Origin: DASUAS01 sp963720765
GTDB lineage: Bacteria; Actinomycetota; Acidimicrobiia; IMCC26256; DASPTH01
Reading direction: 5' to 3'
Length of the DNA: 64,000 bases
NCBI GenBank assembly: GCA_963720765.1
Contig: CAVRGS010000013.1
Location: forward strand, 124,001-188,000
Positions 56,382 to 64,000 of this stretch are shown here, one piece after another; the stretch's first letter is position 1, and each line of letters begins with the position of its first letter. The notes under the pieces are model-generated. The model made no database searches. It was not told the origin of the DNA and was given only the letters and a program-made list of their open reading frames with translations. Made by a program: the position numbers and the translations under genes.

Positions 56382-57278
56382 ATGCCCGACGTCCGGTGGA
56401 TGTTCCACGCCACGGCCATGGGCCCCGACTACGACGGGATCCTCGGGCCGCTGGCCCGGCTGTTCGGGGCTCGGGTCCTGCACCGCCAGCAGCTGCCCGA
56501 GCCGGTCGGGCGCGACGGCGGCATGACCTGGATCGGCGACAACTCGATCGAGATCGGCGCTCCGTTCGGGGAGGGCTCCTCGGTGGCGGCCTTCGTCGAG
56601 CGTCTGGGCGGCGGGATGCACTCGGTCGCGGTCCAGGTGCCCGATGTCGCCAGCACGCTCGCTCGACTCGAACCGCTCGGTGTGGAGGTGGCGTCGCGCA
56701 TCAGCGACGAGATCGTCTTCACCCGTTCGGGCGGCACCGCCGGGCTCGTCCTCGAGTGGGCGAGCCACGTGCAGGACGACGACCCGAGGTGGGGCGCGCC
56801 CGTGCCCGCGTTCCTCGACGAGCCGGTGGTGGACGTCGAGCGCATGGCGTTCGTCGGCGCGATCGTGCGCGACCCTCAGCGCGATGGCGCGCGCCTCGCC
56901 GAGGTGCTCGACACGACCCTCGTCACGTACGAGATCGACGATGGCCATGGTGGCACGCCCGATGTCCCGCACTGCGCGCTCGACCTGGGTGACTGCTTGC
57001 TCGCGTTGTACCCCGTCCCGCCCGACGAGGCGACGAGCCGGGCGGTGTGGGGCGACGTCTTCGAGCGACCGCGCTGTCTGGCGCTCGGACTCACCGTCGC
57101 CGACCAGGGTGTCGCCGAACGCGCGCTCGACGTCGCCGGCGTGCCCGTGCACCATCGCGCGAGCGACGCCCGCGCGGTGCTCGTCGCGGGCCTGCCGTTC
57201 CCGGTCGTGCTCTCCGATCAATTGCTCGCGGGTGATCCCCGCACCGACTCGACCCACCGCACGCTGGAGGAAGCATGA
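56382..57278 (+). CDS. two-domain VOC family protein
   Basis: 298 residues from ATG 56382. First module: WMFHATAMGPDYDGILGPLARLFGARVLH...GGGMHSVAVQVPDVASTLARLEPLGVEV...GLVLEWASH; second module from about 145 (ERMAFVGAIVRDPQRDGARLAEVLDT). A duplicated VOC fold as in glyoxalase or dioxygenase-like enzymes; metal ligands are incomplete in the second half. Coupled to the isochorismatase-like gene by 4 nt. Role unknown. Confidence 0.82.
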   Translation: MPDVRWMFHATAMGPDYDGILGPLARLFGARVLHRQQLPEPVGRDGGMTWIGDNSIEIGAPFGEGSSVAAFVERLGGGMHSVAVQVPDVASTLARLEPLGVEVASRISDEIVFTRSGGTAGLVLEWASHVQDDDPRWGAPVPAFLDEPVVDVERMAFVGAIVRDPQRDGARLAEVLDTTLVTYEIDDGHGGTPDVPHCALDLGDCLLALYPVPPDEATSRAVWGDVFERPRCLALGLTVADQGVAERALDVAGVPVHHRASDARAVLVAGLPFPVVLSDQLLAGDPRTDSTHRTLEEA

Positions 57279-57916
57279 CCACCCGCGAAGAACGCTTGTC
57301 GGCGATCCTCGATCCGTCCACGACGGCCGTCCTGACGATGGAGCTGCAGCAGGGGGTCGTGGGTGAGGGCGCGATGATGCAAGCGCTCGTCGACGAGCTC
57401 GCGCGCGTCGACACGCTCGACACCGTGCGTCGGCTGTGCGACGGCGCGCGTGACGCCGGCGTGCGCGTCGTCCACTGCACGGTCGTCGCCCGTGCCGACG
57501 GCGCCGGCTCCACCGAGAACTGCAAGATCTTCGCGATGTCGGCGAAGGCGCGCCGTGAGCACGGCTCGACCGCAACCGACATCGGTTCTCCGGGCGCCGA
57601 GCTGATCGACGGCCTCGAGGACCCGCGCGACATCGTCGTGCCGCGGCTGCACGGCATGACGCCGTTCACCTCGACGTCGCTCGACCAGATCCTGCGCAAC
57701 CTCGGTGTGCGCACCGTCGTGGCCACCGGCGTGTCGCTGAACCTCGGGGTGTTCGGGATGGCGCTGACCGCCCTCGACCTCGGGTACCAGGTGGTGATTC
57801 CGACCGACGCGGTTGCCGGCGTGCCGCGTGAGTACGCGGAGGCGGTCCTCGAACACTCCCTCTCGCTCATCGCCACGCTCACCACCACCGAGGAGCTCCT
57901 CGCGCTCTGGCGATGA
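57275..57916 (+). CDS. isochorismatase-fold (cysteine hydrolase family) protein lacking the catalytic Cys
   Basis: 213 residues. The fold markers are clear (AVLTMELQQGVVGEG, AGVRVVHCTV, LRNLGVRTVVATGVSLNLGV, TALDLGYQVVIPTDAVAG). The family triad Asp-Lys-Cys is altered: the first-strand Asp is Glu23, and the nucleophile position in TGVSLNLGV is Gly158 where family members have Cys. Hydrolysis by the usual thiol mechanism is therefore not possible; it may be a binding protein or use another mechanism. Related actinobacterial proteins with MELQ and no Cys are known to me as a recurrent subgroup. Confidence 0.85.
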   Translation: MTTREERLSAILDPSTTAVLTMELQQGVVGEGAMMQALVDELARVDTLDTVRRLCDGARDAGVRVVHCTVVARADGAGSTENCKIFAMSAKARREHGSTATDIGSPGAELIDGLEDPRDIVVPRLHGMTPFTSTSLDQILRNLGVRTVVATGVSLNLGVFGMALTALDLGYQVVIPTDAVAGVPREYAEAVLEHSLSLIATLTTTEELLALWR

Positions 57917-57927
57917 CCCCGTCCTGC

Positions 57928-57953
57928 GGTTGCGCTCGCGGGGCTCCGGGTAG
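57928..57953 (+). promoter_or_regulatory. candidate SigF/SigB-type promoter of the iron-permease-like gene
   Basis: GGTT (57928-57931), 16 nt, GGGTAG (57948-57953), then 9 nt to GTG 57963. Confidence 0.45.
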
Positions 57954-57962
57954 GTGCACGGC

Positions 57963-58346
57963 GTGGAGACCGAGGTTCCGCCGCGCACGCGGCTCAGTCC
58001 GTACCTGCACCGGTTCGACCGCATGATGGCCCACTCCGCCGCAGTCGGGGTCGTCACCGTGGTCCTCCTGGTCTCGGGAGCCGCGCTGACGGTGACGCGG
58101 TTCCCGACGTTCTGGAACTCGCTGTTCTCGACCGTCGCGTGGTCGGTGGCGTTGGTGATGTTGTTCCTGGTTCACCACACGCAGCGGCGCGAACAGGTGG
58201 CGACGCAGCTCAAGCTCGACGAGATGATTCGAGCGTTGCCACAGGCCGACGACCACTACGTGCGCGTGCAGTCCGCGGGTGATGACGAGGTCCAGGAGCT
58301 CGAGGAGCGCCACATCGAGCACCACCGCGCCACGCGCGCGAACTGA
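57963..58346 (+). CDS. low-affinity iron permease-like small membrane protein
   Basis: 127 residues from GTG 57963; GTG 57954 directly abuts the -10 box and is less likely. FDRMMAHSAAVGVVTVVLLVSGAALTVT and LFSTVAWSVALVMLFLVHHTQRREQVATQLKLDEMIRALPQADDHYVRVQ show two transmembrane helices followed by the HHTQ...LKLDE motif of the low-affinity iron permease family (PF04120). The family name is historical and transport is not proven in bacteria. Single gene with a stress-type promoter. Confidence 0.85.
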   Translation: METEVPPRTRLSPYLHRFDRMMAHSAAVGVVTVVLLVSGAALTVTRFPTFWNSLFSTVAWSVALVMLFLVHHTQRREQVATQLKLDEMIRALPQADDHYVRVQSAGDDEVQELEERHIEHHRATRAN

Positions 58347-58389
58347 CGCGCCGCCTCGGTGGCGAGGAACTGCGCCGTTCGAGGACGAG

Positions 58390-59502
58390 CTACGGCGAGA
58401 GCCGCACCGCCACGACCGCGGCGTCGTCGTCGTTGGGGAGGTCGGCCAACATCTCGCGCATCACGTGTTCGCAGAGCGAATCGGGCACGCGCGGTCCCGC
58501 GGCGCACGTGGAGCGCAACCGCTGCAGACTCAACGAGATCGCCTCCGAGCGTCGCTCCAGGATGCCGTCGGTGAACGCCACCAACGTCTGATCCGGACCG
58601 AGGGTGAACGAGTGCAGCGCGTAGTCCTCGCCCAGTCCGAGTGGCGGATCGGCCTTCGCCTCCACCATCTCGCATGCCTCGGGACCGCACAGCACCGGCG
58701 GGAAGTGTCCCGCGAGCGCGTACTCGAAGCATCCGGTGTGCGGATCGAGCGTGCCGTAGAGCGCGGTCACCATCGTGTCGGGTGAGAACACCCGTACGAG
58801 CTCGCTGAGTTGAGAGAGCACTTCGGTCGGGTCGTCGTGCAGGTACGAGAGCGAGCGCAGACTGAAGCGGATGTGCGCCATCTCCGCGACCGCGGCGAGG
58901 CCGTGCCCGGCAACGTCACCGATGGCGATGCCCAGGCGGTCGCCACGCAACGGGACGAACGCGTACCAGTCGCCGCCGATCGCCGAGCCGGGCGCGGCCT
59001 CGTAGCGGGCCGCGAACTCGATGCCGTCGACCTGCGGCATGCGCACCGGGAGCAGCGCACGCTGCACGTTCTGGATCAGTCGATGATCGTCGGCGGCGCG
59101 TCGGGCCAGCGCGGCGTCGCGTTCCTCGCGCTCGGTGACGTCGAGCACCACTCCCATCGTGCCGAGCGCCCGACCCGCGTCGTCGGTCATGACGCGCCCA
59201 CGCCCTTCGATCCAGTGGACCGAGCCATCGGGCCAGACGCAGCGATGGAGCAGCACGTAGGGCCCGGGGGCGGCCATGACCGCCTCGACGCGCGCGACGC
59301 ACTCGGCCCGGTCGGCGGGATGGATCGATGCCTTCCAGTCCTCGTACGTGCCCCCGAAGGTGCCCGGGGCCATGCCGTGGATCGCTTCCAGGCGGGCGTC
59401 CCAGACCGTGCGACCGGTCTCTTCGTCCCAGTACCACGTACCCAGGTGAGCGGCTTCGAGCGCGAGCTGCAGGTGCTCGTGCTCGAGTTGGTTGTCCACC
59501 AT
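58390..59502 (-). CDS. PAS domain - PP2C (SpoIIE/RsbU-type) serine phosphatase
   Basis: About 370 residues from ATG 59502; upstream in-frame starts (ATG 59556) are possible. PAS: LQLALEAAHLGTWYWDEETGRTVWDARLEAIHGMAPGTFGGTYEDWKASIHPADR with a PAC tail VLDVTEREERDAAL. PP2C: IEFAARYEAAPGSAIGGDWYAFVPL, IAIGDVAGHGLAAVAEMAHIR (metal Asp), TALYGTLDPHTGCFEYALAGHFPPVL, LVAFTDGILERR, DDDAAVVAVRL. Typical signal-sensing phosphatase that dephosphorylates a STAS anti-anti-sigma factor in general stress partner switching. Confidence 0.92.
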   Translation of the reverse strand: MVDNQLEHEHLQLALEAAHLGTWYWDEETGRTVWDARLEAIHGMAPGTFGGTYEDWKASIHPADRAECVARVEAVMAAPGPYVLLHRCVWPDGSVHWIEGRGRVMTDDAGRALGTMGVVLDVTEREERDAALARRAADDHRLIQNVQRALLPVRMPQVDGIEFAARYEAAPGSAIGGDWYAFVPLRGDRLGIAIGDVAGHGLAAVAEMAHIRFSLRSLSYLHDDPTEVLSQLSELVRVFSPDTMVTALYGTLDPHTGCFEYALAGHFPPVLCGPEACEMVEAKADPPLGLGEDYALHSFTLGPDQTLVAFTDGILERRSEAISLSLQRLRSTCAAGPRVPDSLCEHVMREMLADLPNDDDAAVVAVRLSP

Positions 59503-59611
59503 GCCCCCGGGTGTCGTGTGCGCGTCTGCTGGTTCCCGGCCGACCGGATGACCCATTGTCACGGACGCGGGTGGTCGTTGCCAACCGGCCTCCGTGCGGT
59601 GTACTGGTGCG

Positions 59612-60961
59612 GTGACCGAACCCACTCGCCGTCGACCCTTTCGCGGATGGTTGCGCTCGCTGCGCCGCTCCCGCGACCTCCAGCTCGCCCCCGATCTGCC
59701 CGAGGGTGACGTCACCCGGGTGGTCAAGGCGATCGACGACGTGCTCGACCAGCGCGAGACCAACTCGCAGCGTGCCGCCGCGGAGCGGGTGGTGGGTGCC
59801 TACTCGAGACTCGATCCCGCCGGTCGACGCCGGTTCCTGGAGGCGCTCGCCACCCGGTTCGGTGCCGACCCGACCACGCTCGATCACGCGGTGGACTCCA
59901 TTCGCGCCGCCCGGACCCCGGCTGAACGAGCGCGTGCCGAGCGGGTGCTGCGGCGAGCGGTGGTGCCGCGGTACGCCTCCTGGCTGCACGTCATCACCGG
60001 GTTGCCACACGGGGTCGCCTTCCTCGTGGAGCTCCGCGCCGATCTGCTCGCGCTGCGCAGTCAGGATCCTGCGCTGGGAATGCTCGACGACGAGCTCACC
60101 GGTCACCTCTCGACCTTGTTCGACGTGGGGCTGCTCGGCCTGCGTCAGATCACGTGGGACTCGCCGGCGTCGGTGCTCGAGCGGTTGATGGCCACCGAGG
60201 CCGTGCACGCGATCGCCGGGTGGGACGACCTGCGGCACCGGCTCGACGGCGATCAACGGTGCTACGCGTTCTTCCACCCCGCGTTGGAGCACGAACCGAT
60301 CGTGTTCGTCGAGATCGCGCTGATGGAGGGACTCGCCGACAACCTGCCCGAGCTGCTCAACCGGGCCGAACTGGTCGACGATCCCGACACCGCGATCTTC
60401 TACTCGATCACCTCCGCGCAGCCCGGGCTCGCCGGGGTACACCTCGGCAACGAGCTCATCAAGCAGGTCGTCGACGCGTTGCGCCATGAGAACGACCACC
60501 TCAAGACGTTCGCGACGCTGTCGCCGCTGCCGGGGTTCCGCGCGTGGTTGTGTGCTCAGGTCGACGAGCACGCGCTCACCCCCGCCGAGGAGGAGTCGCT
60601 CGGCACCGACGCCGGTGCACTCGCAGAGCTCACCGACCGCGCGTGGATCGACGACCCGATTCGCGCCGACCGGCTGCGGCCCGGGCTGCTCTCGGCGGGG
60701 GCGCGCTACCTGACGACCGTGCGTGACGGCCGTGCGCTCGATCCGGTCGCGAACTTCCACCTCTCGAACGGCGCGTCACTCGAACGCCTCAACTGGCTGG
60801 CCAACCCGGCCTCGTACGGCATCGAGGAATCGCTCGGGCTCATGGTCAACTACCGCTACGACCGGGGGAAGATCGCTGCGAACGCGGGTGCCTACCTCGC
60901 CGAAGGCTCGATCAGCGCGTCGTCGCAGGTGCGGAACCTCGTGAAGACGCAGAAGCTCTAG
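59612..60961 (+). CDS. malonyl-CoA decarboxylase
   Basis: 449 residues from GTG 59612. ITWDSPASVLERLMATEAVHAIAGWDDLRHRLDGDQRCYAFFHPALEHEPIVFVEIALMEGLADNLPELL and SITSAQPGLAGVHLGNELIKQVVDAL, then NFHLSNGASLERLNWLAN, are the ordered core motifs of the enzyme, including the catalytic Ser/His regions. Converts malonyl-CoA to acetyl-CoA and CO2. Divergent from the PAS-PP2C gene; no operon partner. Confidence 0.94.
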   Translation: MTEPTRRRPFRGWLRSLRRSRDLQLAPDLPEGDVTRVVKAIDDVLDQRETNSQRAAAERVVGAYSRLDPAGRRRFLEALATRFGADPTTLDHAVDSIRAARTPAERARAERVLRRAVVPRYASWLHVITGLPHGVAFLVELRADLLALRSQDPALGMLDDELTGHLSTLFDVGLLGLRQITWDSPASVLERLMATEAVHAIAGWDDLRHRLDGDQRCYAFFHPALEHEPIVFVEIALMEGLADNLPELLNRAELVDDPDTAIFYSITSAQPGLAGVHLGNELIKQVVDALRHENDHLKTFATLSPLPGFRAWLCAQVDEHALTPAEEESLGTDAGALAELTDRAWIDDPIRADRLRPGLLSAGARYLTTVRDGRALDPVANFHLSNGASLERLNWLANPASYGIEESLGLMVNYRYDRGKIAANAGAYLAEGSISASSQVRNLVKTQKL

Positions 60962-61042
60962 CTGTCGCGGCCGCGGTCCAGTGGCAGGGTGCGGGCGATC
61001 CGGAGCATCCTTCAGGGTCTGCCTCAGGGGGATGTGTCCGGC

Positions 61043-62662
61043 ATGAGTGACAGCACCGTGGAATTCGACGTGGTCGTCGTGGGCGCCGGCGTCTCCGGTC
61101 TCTACGCGCTGCACCACTTCCGGGAGCTCGGCTTCACGGTGCACGTGGTCGAGGCAGGCGACGGCGTCGGTGGTACGTGGTACTGGAACCGCTATCCGGG
61201 CGCGCGCTGTGACGTGCCGAGCATGGAGTACTCGTACGGGTTCTCCCCCGAGCTCGAGCAGGAGTGGGAATGGACCGAGGTCTTCCCGCTCCAGGAGGAG
61301 CTGGAGGCGTACTTCAACCACGTCGCCGACCGCTTCGACCTCCGTCGCGACATCCAGCTCGGCACCCGTGTCACCGCCGCGACCTACGACGACGCGAGCG
61401 CGCGCTGGCTGGTCGACACCGACTCGGGGGACCACTTCTCTGCGCAGTTCGTGGTGATGGCGACCGGGTGCCTGTCCGCGCCGCTCGATCCGCAGATACC
61501 CGGTCGTGAGACGTTTGCCGGCCTGTCGCTGTTCACCAACGTGTGGCCGAAGGACGGCGTCGACTTCACGGGCCTGCGCGTCGGGCTGGTCGGCACGGGT
61601 TCGTCGGGGGTGCAGTCGGTGCCGGAGATCGCGCGCGACGCGGCGCAGCTCGTCGTGTTCCAGCGCACACCGTCGTACGCGTGGCCGGCGGGGAACCGGC
61701 CCCTCGACCCCGAGCTGCAGCGGAGCGTGAAGACGCAGTATCGCGAGCTGCGGGTCAACCAGCGGAACAACTACGGAGGTGTGGTGGGGACGAGCGGCGC
61801 GGTCGCGGTGCCGTTGCCGCGCGACGTCGCCATCCTCGAGGCGACGCCGGAGGAGCGACTGGCCGCGGTCGACGAGCTGGGATGGGCTGCGTGCCGGGCG
61901 TGGAACGACGTTCTGACCGATCTCGAAGCCAACGAGCTCGGGGCCGAGCTGTTCCGGGAGATGGTTCGACGCGTGGTCGACGATCCGGACACCGCCGACG
62001 GCCTGTCACCCCGTGACCTTGCCATCGGCTGCAAGCGTCCGATCCTCCACACCGACTACTACGAGACGTTCAACCTCGAGCACGTCTCGCTCGTCGACCT
62101 CCGGCGCGGCGGGATCGTCGAGGTGACGCCCGCCGGTATCCGCACCCAGCAGGGTGACTTCGAGCTCGACGTCATCGTGTACGCCACCGGGTTCGACGCC
62201 ATGACCGGCGCGCTCGACCGCATCGACATCCGTGGGCGGGAGGGGGTGCGGCTCCGTGACGCGTGGCGCGACGGCGCGCGGATGTTGTTGGGTGTCCAGA
62301 CCGCTGGGTTCCCGAACCTGTTCACCATCACCGGGCCGGGGAGTCCGTCGGTGCTCGCCAACATGGTCGTGTGCGCGGAGCAGCACGTCGAGTGGATCGG
62401 TGACCTGCTCACGTACATGCGTGACCACGGCTCCTCCACGGTCGAGGCGAGGGTCGAGGCGCAGGACGCGTGGGTCGATCTCGTGAACCAGATCGCGGCG
62501 AAGACGATGTACACCGCCCCGAACTGCAATTCCTGGTACCTCGGGGACAACATCCCGGGCAAGGTGCGCGTGTTCCTTCCCTGGGCCGGTGGTCTCCCTG
62601 CCTACATCGAGCGGTGCGACGCCGTCGCGGCCGCGGACTACGAGGGGTTCGCCTTCTCATGA
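61043..62662 (+). CDS. Baeyer-Villiger-like flavin monooxygenase (cyclohexanone monooxygenase type), fingerprint His replaced
   Basis: 539 residues from ATG 61043. GAGVSG at 14-19 (FAD), GGTWYWNRYPGARCD at 43-57, VGTGSSG near 183-189 (NADPH), YATGFDAMTGAL and LFTITGPGSPSVLANM are typical of CHMO/PAMO-type enzymes. The fingerprint reads FAGLSLFTNVWP (158-169), with Phe164 where FxGxxxHxxxWP requires His. Start overlaps nothing upstream; its stop overlaps the P450 start (ATGA), so oxygenase and P450 are co-translated. Confidence 0.92.
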   Translation: MSDSTVEFDVVVVGAGVSGLYALHHFRELGFTVHVVEAGDGVGGTWYWNRYPGARCDVPSMEYSYGFSPELEQEWEWTEVFPLQEELEAYFNHVADRFDLRRDIQLGTRVTAATYDDASARWLVDTDSGDHFSAQFVVMATGCLSAPLDPQIPGRETFAGLSLFTNVWPKDGVDFTGLRVGLVGTGSSGVQSVPEIARDAAQLVVFQRTPSYAWPAGNRPLDPELQRSVKTQYRELRVNQRNNYGGVVGTSGAVAVPLPRDVAILEATPEERLAAVDELGWAACRAWNDVLTDLEANELGAELFREMVRRVVDDPDTADGLSPRDLAIGCKRPILHTDYYETFNLEHVSLVDLRRGGIVEVTPAGIRTQQGDFELDVIVYATGFDAMTGALDRIDIRGREGVRLRDAWRDGARMLLGVQTAGFPNLFTITGPGSPSVLANMVVCAEQHVEWIGDLLTYMRDHGSSTVEARVEAQDAWVDLVNQIAAKTMYTAPNCNSWYLGDNIPGKVRVFLPWAGGLPAYIERCDAVAAADYEGFAFS

Positions 62663-63900
62663 GCGATCGGCCTACGAGCGACCGGCACCCGAGCATCGAC
62701 TTCGACCTGTTCGGCCCGGTGACGCGAGCGGCGTCCGACGCCTCGTGGGTCGAACCGCGCGAACGCTGCCCGGTGGCATGGAGCGACCGGCACGGCGGCT
62801 TCTGGGTGATCAGCGGCTACGACCAGGTGGCGGCCGCGTTTCGCGACTGGGAGCACTTCTCGTCGGCGCGCACCGACCCCGAGATCAGCTCCATCGTGCT
62901 GGGCGCGAGCCGATTGCCGCTGCTCGTCCCCGAGGAGATCGACCCGCCCGACTGGTACCCGGTGCGTCGCGTGCTGTCGGAGTTGCTCGCGCCACGTGGC
63001 GCGGAGAGGCTGCGCCCCCGCGCCCACCACTGGACCACGCACTTCGTCGATCAGTTCATCGAAGCAGGGGAGTGCGAGTTCACGCACGACCTGTCGGTGC
63101 CGGTGCCGGGCGCGGTCACGCTGGAGTGGCTCGGATTCCCCGAGGACGACTGGCGCATGATCACCGACGCGTTCCATGACGTGGCCGCGTACTCGCGCGG
63201 CACCCCCGAACACGGCGCCGCGCAAGCCCAGTTCGGGAATGTGATGGTCCGCATCCGCGAGGAGGTCGCGTTGCGCCGGCACTCGCCGCGCGACGACGCG
63301 ATGACGGCGATCGCGCATCACGAGATCGACGGCGAGCAGATGCCGCGCGAGACCGCCGAGTCGATCGTGTTCATGACCGTCGGCGGTGGTGTCGACACCA
63401 CGACCGCACTCATCGGCGCGGCGCTGCTGCACCTGTCACAGGTCCCGGACGACAAGCAGCGACTCATCGAGGAACCCGAACTGCTCGTGACGGCCACCGA
63501 GGAATTCCTCCGCTACTACCCGCCGGCACGCACGCACGCTCGCACCGTCACCGACGACTTCGTCTTCGAGGGTTGTCCGATGCGGGCCGGCGACCGGGTG
63601 CTGCTCAGCGAGATCTCCTCCGGGCGCGACAACTCGGCCTTCCCTGATGCCGATGCGTTCGTCATCGACCGCAACCCCAACCGTCATCTCTCGTTCGGCG
63701 TGGGCCTCCATCGCTGCGTGGGGTCGCACCTGGCGAGGATCGAGTTCATGGAGGTGATCACGCAGATCCTCCGACGCCTCCCCGACTTCGAGATCGACGT
63801 CGACGCGGTGGTCGAGTACCCGAACTGGGCCAGCGTCGGTGGGTGGGCGAAATTGCCGGCGACCTTCACGCCCGGCCCGCGTCTGGGGCGGGCAGGATGA
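62659..63900 (+). CDS. cytochrome P450, close paralogue of the 7875 gene
   Basis: 413 residues. I-helix GGGVDTTT at 242-249, ExxR Glu282/Arg285, haem loop FGVGLHRCVG with Cys353. Shares with the P450 at 7875 the whole C-terminal block from GG(V/I)DTTTAL to the tail PATFTPGPR/PATFTPTPR, so the two arose by duplication. Middle gene of a BVMO-P450-hydrolase operon with 4-nt overlaps on both sides. Confidence 0.94.
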   Translation: MSDRPTSDRHPSIDFDLFGPVTRAASDASWVEPRERCPVAWSDRHGGFWVISGYDQVAAAFRDWEHFSSARTDPEISSIVLGASRLPLLVPEEIDPPDWYPVRRVLSELLAPRGAERLRPRAHHWTTHFVDQFIEAGECEFTHDLSVPVPGAVTLEWLGFPEDDWRMITDAFHDVAAYSRGTPEHGAAQAQFGNVMVRIREEVALRRHSPRDDAMTAIAHHEIDGEQMPRETAESIVFMTVGGGVDTTTALIGAALLHLSQVPDDKQRLIEEPELLVTATEEFLRYYPPARTHARTVTDDFVFEGCPMRAGDRVLLSEISSGRDNSAFPDADAFVIDRNPNRHLSFGVGLHRCVGSHLARIEFMEVITQILRRLPDFEIDVDAVVEYPNWASVGGWAKLPATFTPGPRLGRAG

Positions 63901-64000
63901 ACGTCGCCGACTGGGAAGCGGCGGGTGAGCGGCGCGACCTCGCCGGCCACTCGATCTTCACGTTGGTCGCGCCCGCGCTCGGCGAGGAGCGTGACGAACC
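63897..64000 (+). CDS. alpha/beta hydrolase, N-terminal fragment (3' end outside window)
   Basis: ATG 63897 overlaps the P450 stop. The visible residues WEAAGERRDLAGHSIFTLVAP resemble the start of haloalkane-dehalogenase/epoxide-hydrolase-like alpha/beta hydrolases (GERxDLxGHxIF...). Cut by the window end, so active-site residues are not seen. After a BVMO, a hydrolase that opens the ester or lactone would be logical, but that is inference. Confidence 0.6.
   Translation, partial: MNVADWEAAGERRDLAGHSIFTLVAPALGEERDE

Noticed and set aside
1..64000. Biosynthetic gene cluster (PKS/NRPS) suggested by many P450, SnoaL and TetR genes
   Set aside because: No ketosynthase, NRPS module, terpene synthase or carrier protein is present; the acyl-CoA dehydrogenases, BVMOs, thiolase/DUF35 and hydrolases point to catabolism.

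Overview
The window is GC-rich (about 69% by eye, strong G/C preference at third codon positions), gene-dense DNA from an actinobacterium. The gene content points to Acidimicrobiia or a mycobacteria-like soil or water lineage: many soluble cytochromes P450, heteromeric-type acyl-CoA dehydrogenases, Baeyer-Villiger monooxygenases (BVMOs), an F420-type LLM oxidoreductase, DUF35/thiolase pairs and TetR regulators. Several genes look leaderless, with a -10 box 6-10 nt before the start codon. The taxonomic placement is inference. No rRNA, tRNA, insertion sequence, phage or CRISPR array was found, and no gene-free gap exceeds 300 bases.

0-37 kb is a catabolic/accessory region of short, tightly overlapping operons. 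A five-gene minus-strand operon (7713 to 2280: TetR, P450, aldo/keto reductase, SDR, D-aminoacylase-like amidohydrolase) is divergent from a plus-strand operon (7875-13120: P450, two acyl-CoA dehydrogenases, P450, VOC). A minus-strand operon (17225-13172: Zn-alcohol dehydrogenase, amidohydrolase, VOC, BVMO) follows. Then come SnoaL/LLM (17272-18587), an operon led by an unrecognised possible Fe/2-oxoglutarate enzyme (18658-21522), an MFS exporter, SDR/old-yellow-enzyme, a lipocalin-like protein, an esterase, a frameshifted acyl-CoA dehydrogenase, a UbiB-like kinase with a P450, hydrolase/SDR, quinone-oxidoreductase/sulfotransferase and a frameshifted P450 divergent from TetR. The P450 at 7875 and the dehydrogenase at 17225 share a nearly identical 21-bp promoter motif, so they may be one regulon.

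38-44 kb looks like a general-stress island: DUF2231-Rieske protein, a small ORF plus DUF72 protein, small hydrophilic proteins, a STAS protein without a phospho-acceptor, a haem-oxygenase-like diiron protein coupled to a methyltransferase, and topoisomerase IB. Six candidate promoters here fit the GTTT-N15..17-GGGTA pattern of actinobacterial SigF/SigB factors. A seventh precedes the iron-permease-like gene at 57963.

44-64 kb returns to metabolism: aminoglycoside-phosphotransferase-like protein, amidohydrolase, thiolase/DUF35 pair (Ltp2-like aldolase), an SDR whose 3' end is embedded in a 63-bp tandem repeat, a glutamine-synthetase-like enzyme, a compact XRE/nucleotidyltransferase toxin-antitoxin-like pair with a 20-bp palindrome, a heterodimeric ABC exporter with its TetR and a 22-bp operator, VOC/isochorismatase-like pair, PAS-PP2C phosphatase, malonyl-CoA decarboxylase, and a BVMO-P450-hydrolase operon running off the end.

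Four genes carry 1-2 nt disruptions in GC-rich contexts. They may be real decay or residual assembly indels, and raw-read inspection would decide.
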